DNA of 64,000 nt. It comes from Piscinibacter gummiphilus. GTDB lineage: Bacteria; Pseudomonadota; Gammaproteobacteria; Burkholderiales; Burkholderiaceae_C. The stretch spans positions 2,839,001-2,903,000 of the forward strand of contig NZ_CP136336.1 of assembly GCF_032681285.1 (NCBI RefSeq). Direction: 5' to 3'. A program made the translations under genes and the position numbers. Under the pieces are notes generated by a model. That model had not been told where the DNA came from. It saw nothing but the letters and a program-made list of their open reading frames with translations, and did not search any database. Position 1 is the stretch's first letter; the number at the start of each line of letters is the position of its first letter. Shown here one piece after another: positions 16,801-26,405 of the stretch.

Positions 16801-17751
16801 TCACAGCGTCGGGATCAGCACCTTGCTGATCACGTGGATCACGCCGTTGCTGGCGCGGATGTCGGTGGCGGCGATCGGCGCCGGCGTGGCGGTGGTGTCG
16901 ACGATGCGCAGCGGGGTGTTCTGGATCGTGATCGACTGGCCCGAGACGGTGGCGACCGGGGTGCCGAACGGGATCTGAGTGGAAAGCACCTGCGAACCCA
17001 GCACGTGGTAGGTGAGCACCGTGCTCAGCTGAGTGGGCGTGAGACCGGCGACGGTGGAGGCGATGTCGGCGAAGGCCTGGTTGGTGGGCGCGAAGACGGT
17101 GAACGGCCCTGCCCCGCTGAGCGTGGTGGCGAGGTTGGCGTCGACCACCGCATCCACGAGCGTCGAGAAGTCGGGGTTGGCCTGCGCCATCTGAACCACG
17201 TTGAGCACGCCTGGCGGCACGAGCACCTTGTTCACGACGTGCACGATGCCGTTGCTCGCCGCCACGTCGGCCGTGGTGACGGTGGCCTGCGTGAGCACCG
17301 CATCGGTCAGCCTCACGCCGCCCGTGGTCGACACCGCCAGCGTGGCCGGGCTGCCATCGAAGGTGTAGGCCGTGGCGCGCGTGGCGGCACCGGTGCTCAG
17401 CTGGGCCGCGGTCTGCCGCGTGGGCAGCACGTGGTAGTTGAGGATGTTCGCCAGCGCCGTGGGCGACAGCGCCGTGACCATGGCGGTGGCATCGGCAAAA
17501 CCGAGTTGCGTGGCCAGGGTGTTGAAGGCGGCATTCGTCGGAGCGAACACCGTCAGGCTGACGCTCGTGTTGGCGAGCGTGGCCGACAGGCCGGCCTTGT
17601 TGGCGGCGGCGAGCAAGGCGGTGAGGTTCTGTTGCTGCGCGAGTGCGGCGATCGTCGGCGGCGGTGGCGGATCGTCGTCGCCGCCACCACAGGCCGCGAG
17701 AAGGCCTGCGGTGACGCAGGCGGTGAGCAGTGTCTTGAGCCAATGCATCAT
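16801..17751 (-). CDS. Two-domain fasciclin (FAS1) lipoprotein
   Basis: A 316-residue protein with a lipoprotein signal peptide ending in the lipobox LAAC (about residue 20), an Asp/Pro linker, and two tandem FAS1 domains (about 35-170 and 175-315). Each repeats the pattern VFAPTNAAF or VFAPTNQAF and ends in [13 protein letters not shown] or [21 protein letters not shown] supports the start at 17751. It is followed by the single-domain paralogue, consistent with duplication. Probably anchored to the outer membrane and involved in surface contact. Confidence 0.87.
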   Translation of the reverse strand: MMHWLKTLLTACVTAGLLAACGGGDDDPPPPPTIAALAQQQNLTALLAAANKAGLSATLANTSVSLTVFAPTNAAFNTLATQLGFADATAMVTALSPTALANILNYHVLPTRQTAAQLSTGAATRATAYTFDGSPATLAVSTTGGVRLTDAVLTQATVTTADVAASNGIVHVVNKVLVPPGVLNVVQMAQANPDFSTLVDAVVDANLATTLSGAGPFTVFAPTNQAFADIASTVAGLTPTQLSTVLTYHVLGSQVLSTQIPFGTPVATVSGQSITIQNTPLRIVDTTATPAPIAATDIRASNGVIHVISKVLIPTL

Positions 17752-17989
17752 GGTTTCTCTCCTTGAGTGAGGAAGGGAAGGCGGGGCAAGAGCGGTTCGG
17801 CCAGAGCACTCTTGCGAGCGGCGGTGGCGGAATTTGAACTGCAAAGTTCGCATAGTCAACCGTGTGGTCATTTAGTGAACTAAGCAGTATGCGCTGTGAG
17901 CGACCCGGTCTTGAGAAGTTCCGCGACGCTTGCTCGAGGCCCTGTGCGGACGAAAATCGCGCCCGTCCTACGCCCTGCATTGCCGACCC

Positions 17990-18718
17990 ATGAACCGACT
18001 GCAATCCGAAGTACGCCGCCTCTACTTGCCGGATGCTTCCGATGACGCCAGCCCGCTGATCGATGCGAGCGGACAGGTACGCGCGCTGGTGATGGAGCTG
18101 GCCCGCCCGGCAGAGTGGGGTCTGCTGGCCAAGGCCTGGCTCGGCGTGCAGGACGATCTCGGCCTGCCGGCGCCCGCCATCGCGGTGTCGGGCACCGACG
18201 GGCTGCAGCTGTGGTTCTCGCTGAGCGAACCGGTCAGCCTGTCACAGGGCGCGGCGTTTCTGGAGCACTTGCGTGCGCGCTACCTGGCCGGCGTGGCAGC
18301 GGCACGCGTGCGCCTCTACCCGTCCGAGGCCGATCCGCAGCGCCATGCCGCGCTCGTGCCGGCCTGCCAGGCGGTGACCGGCAACTGGTCCGCCTTCGTC
18401 GCACCCGGCCTGGCGCCGGTGTTTGCCGACACGCCCTGGCTCGACATCCCGCCCGGCACCGACGGCCAGGCCGAGCTGCTGGCGCGGCTCGAGAGCATCA
18501 AGCCGTTGGCATTCGAGTCGGCCCTGCAGCGACTGCAGCCGCCGACGCCTCCTGCCTCAGCGCATCGGGCGCCGCCAGCAGGCCCGACCGTTGAAGGCGG
18601 CGACGTCGACCCGCGCCGCTTCTTGCAGCAGGTGCTGAACGATGAAGCGGCGCCGCTCGCCATGCGGATCGAAGCGGCCAAGGCGCTCCTGAAGCACGGC
18701 GGTTACACGCCGATGTAG
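17990..18718 (+). CDS. Conserved-looking protein of unknown function
   Basis: A 242-residue soluble protein with no signal peptide or membrane segment. The start [14 protein letters not shown] is chosen because a longer reading to 17930 has an unlikely N-terminus. Residues 65-110 ([20 protein letters not shown], then ARVRLYPS) are vaguely like the substrate-handling part of archaeo-eukaryotic primases, but no catalytic set was found. The last 16 bases overlap the convergent livF gene. The C-terminal 40 residues form a charged helix region ([29 protein letters not shown]). Function unknown. Confidence 0.65.
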   Translation: MNRLQSEVRRLYLPDASDDASPLIDASGQVRALVMELARPAEWGLLAKAWLGVQDDLGLPAPAIAVSGTDGLQLWFSLSEPVSLSQGAAFLEHLRARYLAGVAAARVRLYPSEADPQRHAALVPACQAVTGNWSAFVAPGLAPVFADTPWLDIPPGTDGQAELLARLESIKPLAFESALQRLQPPTPPASAHRAPPAGPTVEGGDVDPRRFLQQVLNDEAAPLAMRIEAAKALLKHGGYTPM

Positions 18719-19416
18719 CGGTGCCAGAGCGAGGGGTCGGCCGCCAACGCCGCCGAGCCGCCCTGCCACACCACCTGGCCACGCTCGATGAGCGTGTGGC
18801 GGTCGGCCAGCTTCACCAGGCGCTGCACGTATTTGTCGATCACGAGGATGGTCTGGCCCTGCGCGCGCAGCTGGGCCAGGCAGCGCCAGATCTCTTCGCG
18901 GATGCGCGGCGCGAGGCCTTCGGTCGCTTCGTCGAGGATCAGCAGATGCGGGTTGGTCATCAGCGCGCGGCCGATCGCGAGCATCTGCTGCTCGCCGCCC
19001 GACAACTGGTTGCCCATGTGGCCGAATCGATCGGCCAGCGCCGGGAAGAGCGCCACCACGCGGTCGAGCGTCCACGGCGTCTCGCTCGCGTTGCGGCGCG
19101 CGGCGAAGGCGAGCAGGTTTTCCCTGACGGACAGGTTGGGAAAGATCTGCCGCCCTTCGGGCACGACCGCGAGGCCCATGCGGGCAATGCGGTCGGGCGA
19201 CAGCGCTTCGATGCGCTCGCCTCGGAAGCGCACCTGCCCCGCCTTCGCGCGGGTGAGCCCGAGCAGCGAACGCACGGTCGTCGTCTTGCCCATGCCGTTG
19301 CGGCCGAGCAGCGTGGCCACCTCCCCCTGGCGGATGCTGAGGTCGATGCCGAAGAGCACCTGGCTGCTGCCGTAGGCGGTCTCCAGGCCCACGACTTCCA
19401 ACAGCGCTTCGCTCAC
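18703..19416 (-). CDS. livF: Branched-chain amino acid-type ABC ATPase LivF
   Basis: Second ATPase of a HAAT-family importer. The 237-residue protein has Walker A GRNGMGKTT, signature LSGGEQQ and Walker B LLILDEATEGLAP; the N-terminal VLFGIDLSIRQGE and the short length are typical of LivF. It is the last gene of the livKHMGF unit, overlapping livG by four bases. The substrate may be an amino acid, an amide or an aromatic acid; the cluster gives no enzyme to decide. Its 3' end overlaps the unknown gene on the opposite strand. Confidence 0.92.
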   Translation of the reverse strand: MSEALLEVVGLETAYGSSQVLFGIDLSIRQGEVATLLGRNGMGKTTTVRSLLGLTRAKAGQVRFRGERIEALSPDRIARMGLAVVPEGRQIFPNLSVRENLLAFAARRNASETPWTLDRVVALFPALADRFGHMGNQLSGGEQQMLAIGRALMTNPHLLILDEATEGLAPRIREEIWRCLAQLRAQGQTILVIDKYVQRLVKLADRHTLIERGQVVWQGGSAALAADPSLWHRYIGV

Positions 19417-20171
19417 AGCGTTTCCTCCGCGTCGTCGCCCAGATAGGCGCGTTTCACCTCGGGGTGCGCGCGGATTTCGTCGGCGCTGCCGGTGGCGATG
19501 ATCCTGCCGAAGACGAGCGTCGAGATGCGGTCGGCCAGGCGGAAGACGGCGTCCATGTCGTGCTCGACCAGCAGCATGGTCACCTGGCCACGCAGGCTCT
19601 GCAGCAACGCGACCATGCGCTCGGATTCTTCCGGGCCCGTGCCGGCCATCGGCTCGTCGAGCAACAGGAGCTTGGGGTCGAGGGCGAGCGCGAGACCCAC
19701 TTCGAGCTGGCGTTGTTCGCCGTGCGACAGCGCCCCGGCCACGCGCTCGAGTTGCGCGCCCAGGCCCACACGCTCGGCCACGCCGGCCGCCGCCTCGTAG
19801 CGTGCACGCTCGGCGCGCGCCGGCCGCCAGAAGCGCAGGCTGCTGCCATCGCGCGACTGCACCGCGAGCGCCAGGTTGTCGAGCACCGACAGGCGCTTGA
19901 AGACACTCGTGATCTGGTACGAGCGCACGAGGCCCCGGTGCACGCGGTCGTGCATGGCCACGTCCGTGATGTCATGGCCATCGAAGTGGATGTGGCCTGA
20001 ACTGGGCGCGAGCGCTCCCGAGAGCTGGTGGATCAGCGTCGTCTTGCCGGCGCCGTTGGGGCCGATGAGTGCATGCAGCTCGCCCGCACGCACCACGAGG
20101 TTGGCGTGGTCGGTGGCCACGAGCCCGCCGAAGCGCTTGACGAGCTGTTCGGTACGCAGCAGGTCGGTCAT
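19413..20171 (-). CDS. livG: Branched-chain amino acid-type ABC ATPase LivG
   Basis: First ATPase of the importer, 252 residues from ATG 20171, which overlaps the stop of livM (ATGA). Walker A GPNGAGKTT, the LivG-specific insertion with VRSYQITSVF, the signature SHGEQRQ and Walker B LLLDEPMAG are present. The signature reads ALSHGEQRQLE rather than LSGGQ, usual for LivG. It works with LivF on the membrane pair LivH/LivM. Confidence 0.92.
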   Translation of the reverse strand: MTDLLRTEQLVKRFGGLVATDHANLVVRAGELHALIGPNGAGKTTLIHQLSGALAPSSGHIHFDGHDITDVAMHDRVHRGLVRSYQITSVFKRLSVLDNLALAVQSRDGSSLRFWRPARAERARYEAAAGVAERVGLGAQLERVAGALSHGEQRQLEVGLALALDPKLLLLDEPMAGTGPEESERMVALLQSLRGQVTMLLVEHDMDAVFRLADRISTLVFGRIIATGSADEIRAHPEVKRAYLGDDAEETL

Positions 20172-21148
20172 GGCGACGCCTTCCGCTTGAAGAGGCTCAT
20201 GAGCCCGTTGGGCGCGAGCAGCACCACCGCCAGCAACACCGCGCCGAGCCCGAACTGCCAGTGGATGGTGTAGCCCACCAGCACGTCTTCCAGCAGCAGG
20301 AACACCGCCGCCCCCACCAGGCCGCCATAGAGGTAGCCCACGCCGCCGAGGATCACCATCACCATCAGCATGCCGGACTGGCTCCACTGCATCAGTGCCG
20401 GGCTCACGAAGTTGCCCTGATTGGCCAGCAGCGCCCCGGCCAGGCCCGCGATGGCGCCGGCGAGCGTGAAGGCGATCAGCTTGTAGCGGAAGACGGCGAA
20501 GCCGAGCGCTTCCATGCGGGTCTCGTTCTCGCGGATGCCCTGCAGCACATGGCCGAAGCGCGCGTTGAGCAGACGGGCGATGAAGAAGAAGGCCAGCACG
20601 CTCACACCGAGCACGACGTAATAGAACTGCGCATCGTTGGCGAGGTCGAGCCCAAGGCCCACGCGCGAGCGCGACATGAGCGACAACCCGTCGTCGCCGC
20701 CCCAGGTCTTGAGCGACACCATCAGATAGAAGAGCATCTGCGCGAAGGCCAGCGTGATCATGATGAAGTACACGCCCTGCGTGCGCAGGCTCACGAGCCC
20801 GATGACGAACGCAAAGAGCCCGCCCACCACGAAAGCCGCCGGCCAGGTGACCCAGGCCGAGACCACGCCACCTTGCATCAGGATGCCCACGGTGTAGGCC
20901 CCCATGCCGACGAAGGCCGCATGGCCGAAGCTCACCATGCCGCCGAAGCCGAGGATGAGGTTCAAGCTCGTCGCGGCTAGCGCAAAGATCAGGATGCGGC
21001 TGGCCACGCCGATGTAGAAGGTTTCGCCGAGGGCGTTGAGCACAGAGGGCAGCGCGGCCAGCACGACCAGCAGCGGGATCGCGATGCGCAGGTCGAGGCG
21101 ATGGTCCAGCAGGCTGCTCGTCTGCTGGTTCTGGAGGGAAGCACTCAT
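20168..21148 (-). CDS. livM: ABC importer permease LivM
   Basis: Inner-membrane subunit with about eight to ten hydrophobic segments over 326 residues. The family motif SLNLILGFGGMVSFGHAAFVGMGAY occurs at about 60-85, and the ATPase-contact loop RLLNARFGHVLQGIRENETRMEALG near 190-215. It is separated from livH by one base and overlaps livG by four. The C-terminal KRKASP is short, so this is the form without a fused ATPase. Confidence 0.92.
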   Translation of the reverse strand: MSASLQNQQTSSLLDHRLDLRIAIPLLVVLAALPSVLNALGETFYIGVASRILIFALAATSLNLILGFGGMVSFGHAAFVGMGAYTVGILMQGGVVSAWVTWPAAFVVGGLFAFVIGLVSLRTQGVYFIMITLAFAQMLFYLMVSLKTWGGDDGLSLMSRSRVGLGLDLANDAQFYYVVLGVSVLAFFFIARLLNARFGHVLQGIRENETRMEALGFAVFRYKLIAFTLAGAIAGLAGALLANQGNFVSPALMQWSQSGMLMVMVILGGVGYLYGGLVGAAVFLLLEDVLVGYTIHWQFGLGAVLLAVVLLAPNGLMSLFKRKASP

Positions 21149-21149
21149 G

Positions 21150-22070
21150 TCAGCCGTGGGAAGGGAAGAGACCGCGCGGCTTCCAGAACAGCACGCCAGC
21201 CATCAGCACGTAGATGAGGATCGAGGCCACCGCGGGCCCCGCCGTGGCCGCCGCAGCGGGCCCGAGCAACTGGCCGAAGAGCACCGGCACCAGCGTGCGG
21301 CCCGCCGTGTCGACCAAACCCACCAGCAGTGCGCCGAGCAGCGCCCCGCGGATGGAGCCGATGCCGCCGATCACGATGACGACGAACGCGAGGATCAGGA
21401 TGCTCTCGCCCATGCCCACCTGCACCGCCAGCAGCGGGCCGAGCATGCCGCCCGCCACCGCGCACAGCGCAGTACCCACGGCGAAGAGCGACGTGAAGAG
21501 CAGGCGCACGTTGGTGCCCATCGCCTGCGCCATCTCGCGGTTCGACGCCCCTGCCCTCACCTGCATGCCCACGCGCGTGTGCGTGACCAGCAGGTACAGC
21601 AGCAGCGCGACCGCCAGCCCCACGCCGATGATGAAGAGACGGTACGCCGGGTAGCTGAAGCCGGGCAGCAGTGCCACCGGGCCAGAGAGCGCCGCCGGCA
21701 TCGCCATCGGCACCGGCTGCGAGCCCCACACCATGCGCACGGCCTCGTTGGCCATCAGGAGGATGGCGAAGGTGCCGAGCACCTGCGAGAGGTGGTCTCG
21801 CTCGTAGAGACGGCGCAGCACGGTGAGTTCGAGCAGCACGCCGATCACGGCCGTGGCCGCCACGCCGCCCGCGAGCCCGATCCAGAACGAACCGGAGGCC
21901 GCGGCGATGGTGGCGATGAGATAGGCCCCGACCATGTACAGCGAGCCGTGCGCCAGGTTGATCATGTCCATGATGCCGAACACGAGCGTGAGCCCGGCCG
22001 CCAGCAGGAACAACATCAACCCGAACTGCAGGCCGTTCAAGGCCTGCTCCAGCAGCAGGATGCCGGTCAC
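21150..22070 (-). CDS. livH: ABC importer permease LivH
   Basis: Inner-membrane subunit, 306 residues with eight predicted helices. The N-terminal block LEQALNGLQFGLMLFLLAAGLTLVFGIMDMINLAHG is the LivH signature. The cytoplasmic loop VGMQVRAGASNREMAQAMGTNV contacts the ATPases. The start overlaps the stop of the binding-protein gene by four bases (ATGA), and livM follows after one base, making a tight operon. Confidence 0.93.
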   Translation of the reverse strand: MTGILLLEQALNGLQFGLMLFLLAAGLTLVFGIMDMINLAHGSLYMVGAYLIATIAAASGSFWIGLAGGVAATAVIGVLLELTVLRRLYERDHLSQVLGTFAILLMANEAVRMVWGSQPVPMAMPAALSGPVALLPGFSYPAYRLFIIGVGLAVALLLYLLVTHTRVGMQVRAGASNREMAQAMGTNVRLLFTSLFAVGTALCAVAGGMLGPLLAVQVGMGESILILAFVVIVIGGIGSIRGALLGALLVGLVDTAGRTLVPVLFGQLLGPAAAATAGPAVASILIYVLMAGVLFWKPRGLFPSHG

Positions 22071-23257
22071 GGGGTCTCAGCGGGCATCTTGCAGTCGCCG
22101 GCGTAGGCATCGGCGTGGTTGTCGAACACCTTGCCCACGGTCTTGTTGGTGACGCGGCCTTGCGCGTCCTTCACCACTTCGCGCAGGTAGTAGTCCTGCA
22201 CCGGGAAGTGGTTGGTGTTGAACTTGAACTCCCCGCGCACCGACTCGAACTTCGCGGCTTCCAATGCCTTGCGCACGGCGGCCTTGTCTTCGATCTTGCC
22301 GCCCACCGTCTTCACTGCGCCGTCGATCAGGCGCGCCGCGTCATAGCCTTGCGCTGCATAGAGCGTCGGCAGGCGGCCGTATTCCTTCTGGAAGTCGGCC
22401 ACGAAACGCTTGTTGGCCGCGTTGTCCATGTCGTGCGCCCATTGCGAGCTGTTGAAGATGCCGAGCATCGGCTCGCCCACCGCGCGGATCACATCCTCAT
22501 CGGCCGAGAAGCCGGGCGCGAAAAGCTTCATCTCTTTGTTGAGGCCGGTGCTGGTGAACTGCTTGATGAAGTTGATGCCCAGCCCACCGGGCAGGAAGAT
22601 GTAGACGGCATCGGCGCCCGAAGCGCGGATCTGCGACAGCTCGGCGCCGTAGTCGAGCTGGTTGAGCGGCGTGTAGGTCTCGAGCGCAATCTCGCCCTTG
22701 TAGAAGCGCTTGAAGCCGGCCAGCGCGTCCTTGCCTGCCGGGTAGTTGGGCGCGAGCAGCGCGATCTTCTTCACCCCACGCGCCTGCACCGTCTTGCCCA
22801 CGGCCTCGTGCATGTTGTCGTTCTGGTACGAGGCGCTGAAGAAGTACGGATTGCATTGCGCGCCTGCGAGCTGCGAAGGGCCGGCGTTGGCGCTGATGTA
22901 GAAGGTGCGCGACTGGAACACCGGCGGCGCCACGGCCAGCATGATGTTCGAGAACACGATGCCGGTCATGAAGTCGACCTTGTCGCGCTTGAGCAGGCGG
23001 TCGGCCGTCTGCTTGGCGGCGTCGGGGCTCATCTGGTCGTCGGCCACGATCACCTCGGCCGGCAGGCCGCCGAGCTTGCCGCCTGCGTGCTTCACCGCGA
23101 GCTGAAAGCCGTCGCGGATGTCGATGCCCAGCCCCGAGCCCGCGCCCGACAAGGTGCTCATCAGGCCGACCTTGACGCGGTCGGCGGCGGTGGCGGGCAG
23201 CGCCAACACGGCGGCGGCGGCGAGGGCGGCCAGGCGAAGGGAGGAGTGCTTGCTCAT
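22067..23257 (-). CDS. livK: LivK-type substrate-binding protein of the HAAT importer
   Basis: Periplasmic receptor of the operon, 396 residues from ATG 23257. The signal peptide ends at PATA-A, followed by DRVKVGLMSTLSGAGSGLGIDIRDGFQLAVKHAGGKLGG, typical of Peripla_BP_6. An in-frame ATG 12 bases upstream is possible; the chosen one has GAAAG before it. Late residues NHFPVQDYYLREVVKD resemble receptors for aromatic or carboxylate ligands, but the substrate is unproven. It leads the livKHMGF unit, which lies 116 bases downstream of a GH12 lipoprotein gene on the same strand. Confidence 0.9.
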   Translation of the reverse strand: MSKHSSLRLAALAAAAVLALPATAADRVKVGLMSTLSGAGSGLGIDIRDGFQLAVKHAGGKLGGLPAEVIVADDQMSPDAAKQTADRLLKRDKVDFMTGIVFSNIMLAVAPPVFQSRTFYISANAGPSQLAGAQCNPYFFSASYQNDNMHEAVGKTVQARGVKKIALLAPNYPAGKDALAGFKRFYKGEIALETYTPLNQLDYGAELSQIRASGADAVYIFLPGGLGINFIKQFTSTGLNKEMKLFAPGFSADEDVIRAVGEPMLGIFNSSQWAHDMDNAANKRFVADFQKEYGRLPTLYAAQGYDAARLIDGAVKTVGGKIEDKAAVRKALEAAKFESVRGEFKFNTNHFPVQDYYLREVVKDAQGRVTNKTVGKVFDNHADAYAGDCKMPAETP

Positions 23258-23372
23258 GGGTGCTTTCATGGAATGAGGCGGGAAACCGGAATTGGGACGC
23301 GATGTTGTAGCCGCTGCACGCGATCGTGTCATCGGTACGAGCCACAGGGCGGGCGCCTGCGCGCCCAGGCCA

Positions 23373-24224
23373 TTACTGGATCGTGGCCGACAGCGAGTTG
23401 ATCCAGGTCTGACCCGCGCCCGACATCACTTCGTTGCCCAGCTCGATGTTCGACACGTAGTGCGCGGGGTTCACGTACCCACGGGACACCGCGTCGGCGA
23501 GGATGGCCTTGATGTCGAGCGTCGCCGCGAAGGTGCTGACGGTGGCACGGTAGGCGATGTAGCTCCACTTGTTGGGGTTCGCGCCGGAGAGGTCGCCCCA
23601 GTCCTGCGCGTACCAGACCTCGAAGATTTGACCGCCGATGTTGGCGTCCGGCTGACGCTGGCCACCAGGAGGGAAGCCGCTGCCGGCCGTCCAGATCATC
23701 ATCTCGTTGGCGATGTCTTGCGGGTTGGTCCCGGTCGGCGTGGCGCCGGTGCGTGTGATCCACAGCGAGGTGGCGACGTTGTAGCTGCCGCCCGTCGAGA
23801 CGCTCAGGTCGTATTGCCAGTCGAAGCGCTGCAGGGTGTTGATGCGGGCCGGCAGGTGCGGGTGATTGCTGGTGCCGCCGTCCCAGGGCTTCCAGCCGAC
23901 AATGATTTCCGGGTAGGCGTAGACCGTGGAGCCGTTCGTCGGCCAGCTCCAGGACCAGCCGTATTGCGTGGTGGCGCCGACGGACCGGCTTTGCAGGCAC
24001 TGCGTGGCCGCGAAGTTGCCGGCCGCGGCCTTGTTCCAGGTGTTGTTCGTCAGGCGCCCAAGTCCGCTGACCTCGAGGGTGGCGAAGTCGCCGCATGCCG
24101 GCAGTTGCGTGGCGGGCGCCGGTGCGGGGGCCGACGAGCCACCGCCACCGCCTCCCCCACCTCCGCAAGATGCAGCGAGGAGTGCAAGGCTCAGGGAAAG
24201 GAACAGGACGGGGTACTTCTTCAT
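23373..24224 (-). CDS. Glycoside hydrolase family 12-like lipoprotein
   Basis: Probable beta-glucanase or xyloglucanase displayed on the cell surface or periplasmic face. The 283-residue product starts with a lipoprotein signal (lipobox AASC, Cys20), a poly-Gly/Pro/Ala linker, then a jelly-roll domain. GH12 marks are the nucleophile motif NEMMIWT and the acid/base motif IELGNEVMSG close to the C-terminus, with WQYDLSVSTGGSYNVATSLWI between. Length and order fit the family. No ribosome binding site is evident. It precedes the liv operon on the same strand, hinting at uptake of something released, although liv systems do not normally carry sugars. Confidence 0.75.
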   Translation of the reverse strand: MKKYPVLFLSLSLALLAASCGGGGGGGGGSSAPAPAPATQLPACGDFATLEVSGLGRLTNNTWNKAAAGNFAATQCLQSRSVGATTQYGWSWSWPTNGSTVYAYPEIIVGWKPWDGGTSNHPHLPARINTLQRFDWQYDLSVSTGGSYNVATSLWITRTGATPTGTNPQDIANEMMIWTAGSGFPPGGQRQPDANIGGQIFEVWYAQDWGDLSGANPNKWSYIAYRATVSTFAATLDIKAILADAVSRGYVNPAHYVSNIELGNEVMSGAGQTWINSLSATIQ

Positions 24225-24533
24225 GGTGGCTGTGATGGGGCAAGGCCGGCGCGCCACCAGGCAATGCCGCACGCGTGCGGCCCCTCCCTCCGTGACTGCT
24301 TCCCTCGGTGTTTTCGATGGCGCGGGGCTTCATCGGCCCCGCGTCTTTGCCACGGGCGAACCTGCGGCTGAGCGCAGTTTACGGAGGGCTTGAAAACGTT
24401 GTCGCCGCGGAACCCGGGATTGACGCCATAGCCCGCGCCTGTCCACTTCGGCTTGCAAATTGTCCCGGCCGGCAATGGCAGACGCGAAGGCGGCAAGGTC
24501 GAATCGTCGGCACTTCACAAGGAGCCTTTCACG
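24225..24533. other. Divergent intergenic region, 309 bases
   Basis: Lies between the GH12 lipoprotein gene (left) and the dienelactone hydrolase gene (right) and must hold both promoters. No gene, strong hairpin or clear operator was found. AAGGAG at 24519-24524 serves the rightward gene. Confidence 0.5.
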
Positions 24534-25391
24534 ATGAGCCCAGCACGCCGGTTGGACGTGGACGACCCGCTCGACGACTTCGAGCGCCGCGACATCACCA
24601 TCGACAAGATCACCAAGCGCGTCTACGTCGCCGGCCGCGGCCCCGGCGTGATAGTGATGACCGAGATGCCCGGCATCAGCCCGCACGTGGCGCGCTTTGC
24701 GCGCTGGGTGCGAGATGCCGGGTTTACCGTCTACATGCCCTCGCTCTTCGGGCGCGACGGCGCCGTACCGCAGGCCGCCGAAGGCATCGAGGTCTTCAAG
24801 CGCGCCTGCGTGAGCGCCGAGTTCCGGGCGCTCGCCGCCAACGAGACGAGCCCGGTCACGCAGTGGCTGCGCGCGCTGGCGAAGCTCGCGCATGCGGAGT
24901 GCGGTGGCCCCGGCGTGGGCGCCATCGGCATGTGCTTCACCGGCAACTTCGCGCTCACGATGATGCTGGAGAAATCGGTGTTGGCCCCGGTACTCTCGCA
25001 GCCCACGCTGCCGCTCAAGGACCCGGCCGGGCTGGAGATATCGCCGGCCGACCTCGCCGCGGTGCGCGAGCGCCTCGACCGTGACGACCTGAGCGTGCTC
25101 GCCTACCGCTTCGATGGCGACCCGTACTGCCGCGCCGAGCGCTTCGCGGCCTACAAGGCGGCGCTCGGCCCGCGCTTCGTCGCGCGTGCTCTGCCCGACA
25201 GCGCAGCGAACCCCGACACCCCGCCCTTCTTCCGCCAGGCCGTGCCGCAGCCGCACAGCGTGGTCACCGCGCACCTGATCGACGAGGCCGGTCAGCCCAC
25301 GCTGCAGGCGCGAGACGAGATCCTCGACTTCTTCCGGCAGCGGCTCGTGCCCGGAGCATCACCCGCCCGAAGTGGAGGCGAAGCAGGCTAG
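24534..25391 (+). CDS. Dienelactone hydrolase family protein
   Basis: Alpha/beta hydrolase of the DLH family, which cleaves dienelactones in chloroaromatic breakdown and also other esters. From ATG 24534 (285 residues, AAGGAG upstream) it has an N-terminal extension, VIVMTEMPGISPHVARFARW, and the nucleophile elbow GMCFTGNFA with Cys replacing Ser as in DLH. The likely acid lies in RFDGDPYC and a His in the last third (PQPHSVV). The stop overlaps the stop of the convergent LysR gene by four bases. No ring-cleavage genes are nearby, so the substrate is open. Confidence 0.82.
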   Translation: MSPARRLDVDDPLDDFERRDITIDKITKRVYVAGRGPGVIVMTEMPGISPHVARFARWVRDAGFTVYMPSLFGRDGAVPQAAEGIEVFKRACVSAEFRALAANETSPVTQWLRALAKLAHAECGGPGVGAIGMCFTGNFALTMMLEKSVLAPVLSQPTLPLKDPAGLEISPADLAAVRERLDRDDLSVLAYRFDGDPYCRAERFAAYKAALGPRFVARALPDSAANPDTPPFFRQAVPQPHSVVTAHLIDEAGQPTLQARDEILDFFRQRLVPGASPARSGGEAG

Positions 25392-26302
25392 CCTGCAGCG
25401 CGAGACGACCCCACCGTCTCGCGCAACACGTCGACGAAGCGCTCGGCCAGCGGCGACAGCGGCACGTTGCGCCGGGTGAGCACGCCGATCTGGCGCGGAA
25501 AGCGCAGCTCGGCCAGCGGCAGCGCCTGCAGGTGCTGGCCTGCAGGGCTCGCGAGTTGCAGCTCGCTCGTGATCGCCAGCAGGTCGCTGTGGGCCAGCAA
25601 GCCGGTGAGCTGGGCCACGGTGTTGCTCACCTCCACCGCCACCTGCGGGCGTGGCAGGCCGGCCCCGGTGAACAAGGCCTCCAACTTGCGCCGCGCCTCC
25701 ACCTGGGGGCTTGGCAGCAGCCATTGCGCCCGTGTCAGGTCGGCAAGCTTCAGGCGCCGCCGCGCCAGCAGCGGGTGCCCGTCTCGGGCCACCACGTAGA
25801 GGTCATCGGTGATGAGGGGCACGGCCAGCAGGTCCTCGGGCATGGTGGCGGGCAGCGCATTGATGCTCAGGTCGATGTCGCCGCTGCGCAGCAGGGGCAT
25901 CAGCACGTCGTTGAGGTTGATGTTGACGAGCAGGCGCGCGGCCGGCCGCTGGCGGTGCAGCTGCAGGCTGGCCGGCACGAACACCCGCTGCGTGTACAGC
26001 GGCGACACCCCCACCCGCAGCACGCCCATGGCGCCCAGGTGCAGGTCGGCGGCCTCCTTGATCGCATCGCCCAGGTCGGCGCGCAGCGACTGCGTGCGCT
26101 GGTGGAAGCGCTCGGCCACCGTGGTCAGCCGCATGCCGCGGATGCTGCGCACGAAGAGCGGAAAACCCAGCTCGCGCTCCAGCCGCTGGATGCCCTTGGT
26201 GATGGCCGGCTGCGAGACGTCGAGCGCGAGTGCGGCGCGGCGCACCTGGCCGTGCTGTACCACTGCCAGGAAATAGTCGATGTCGTCGAGCCGCATGGCC
26301 AT
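25388..26302 (-). CDS. LysR-family transcriptional regulator
   Basis: A 304-residue regulator with an N-terminal winged helix-turn-helix (RRAALALDVSQPAITKGIQRLERELGFPLFVRS, about 20-52) and a two-lobed effector domain. ATG 26302 is preceded by AGGGAAG. It is divergent from the acyl-CoA ligase operon, the usual place for a LysR regulator controlling its neighbour. The shared 103-base gap contains a TCAAAC-N2-GTTTGA dyad. The effector is unknown but is probably the ligase substrate or its CoA ester. Confidence 0.9.
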   Translation of the reverse strand: MAMRLDDIDYFLAVVQHGQVRRAALALDVSQPAITKGIQRLERELGFPLFVRSIRGMRLTTVAERFHQRTQSLRADLGDAIKEAADLHLGAMGVLRVGVSPLYTQRVFVPASLQLHRQRPAARLLVNINLNDVLMPLLRSGDIDLSINALPATMPEDLLAVPLITDDLYVVARDGHPLLARRRLKLADLTRAQWLLPSPQVEARRKLEALFTGAGLPRPQVAVEVSNTVAQLTGLLAHSDLLAITSELQLASPAGQHLQALPLAELRFPRQIGVLTRRNVPLSPLAERFVDVLRETVGSSRAAG

Positions 26303-26315
26303 ATGCAAACTTCCC

Positions 26316-26356
26316 TTTGATAACGCTGCGTCATCGCTCAAACCCGTTTGATTATC
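26316..26356. promoter_or_regulatory. LysR-type operator region
   Basis: Within the divergent gap are the dyad TCAAAC-CC-GTTTGA (26338-26351) and two copies of TTTGATWA, near 26317 and 26347, about three helical turns apart. This fits a LysR recognition site plus activation half-site. The binding protein is most likely the adjacent regulator. Confidence 0.45.
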
Positions 26357-26405
26357 GCGTTGTGACGCCCGCGTTCCTAGACTGGGTCGCAGGAGATACA
26401 TCACG

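Noticed and set aside
17849..17864. ATTTG-N5-CAAAG near the fasciclin promoter as another copy of the shared palindrome
   Set aside because: The spacer is five instead of two bases and one arm is imperfect, so it is not the same motif.
16757..18004. Upstream extension of the single-domain fasciclin frame across its neighbour
   Set aside because: It would read through the paralogous gene in another frame; the signal peptide and AAGGAGT at 16756 define the true start.
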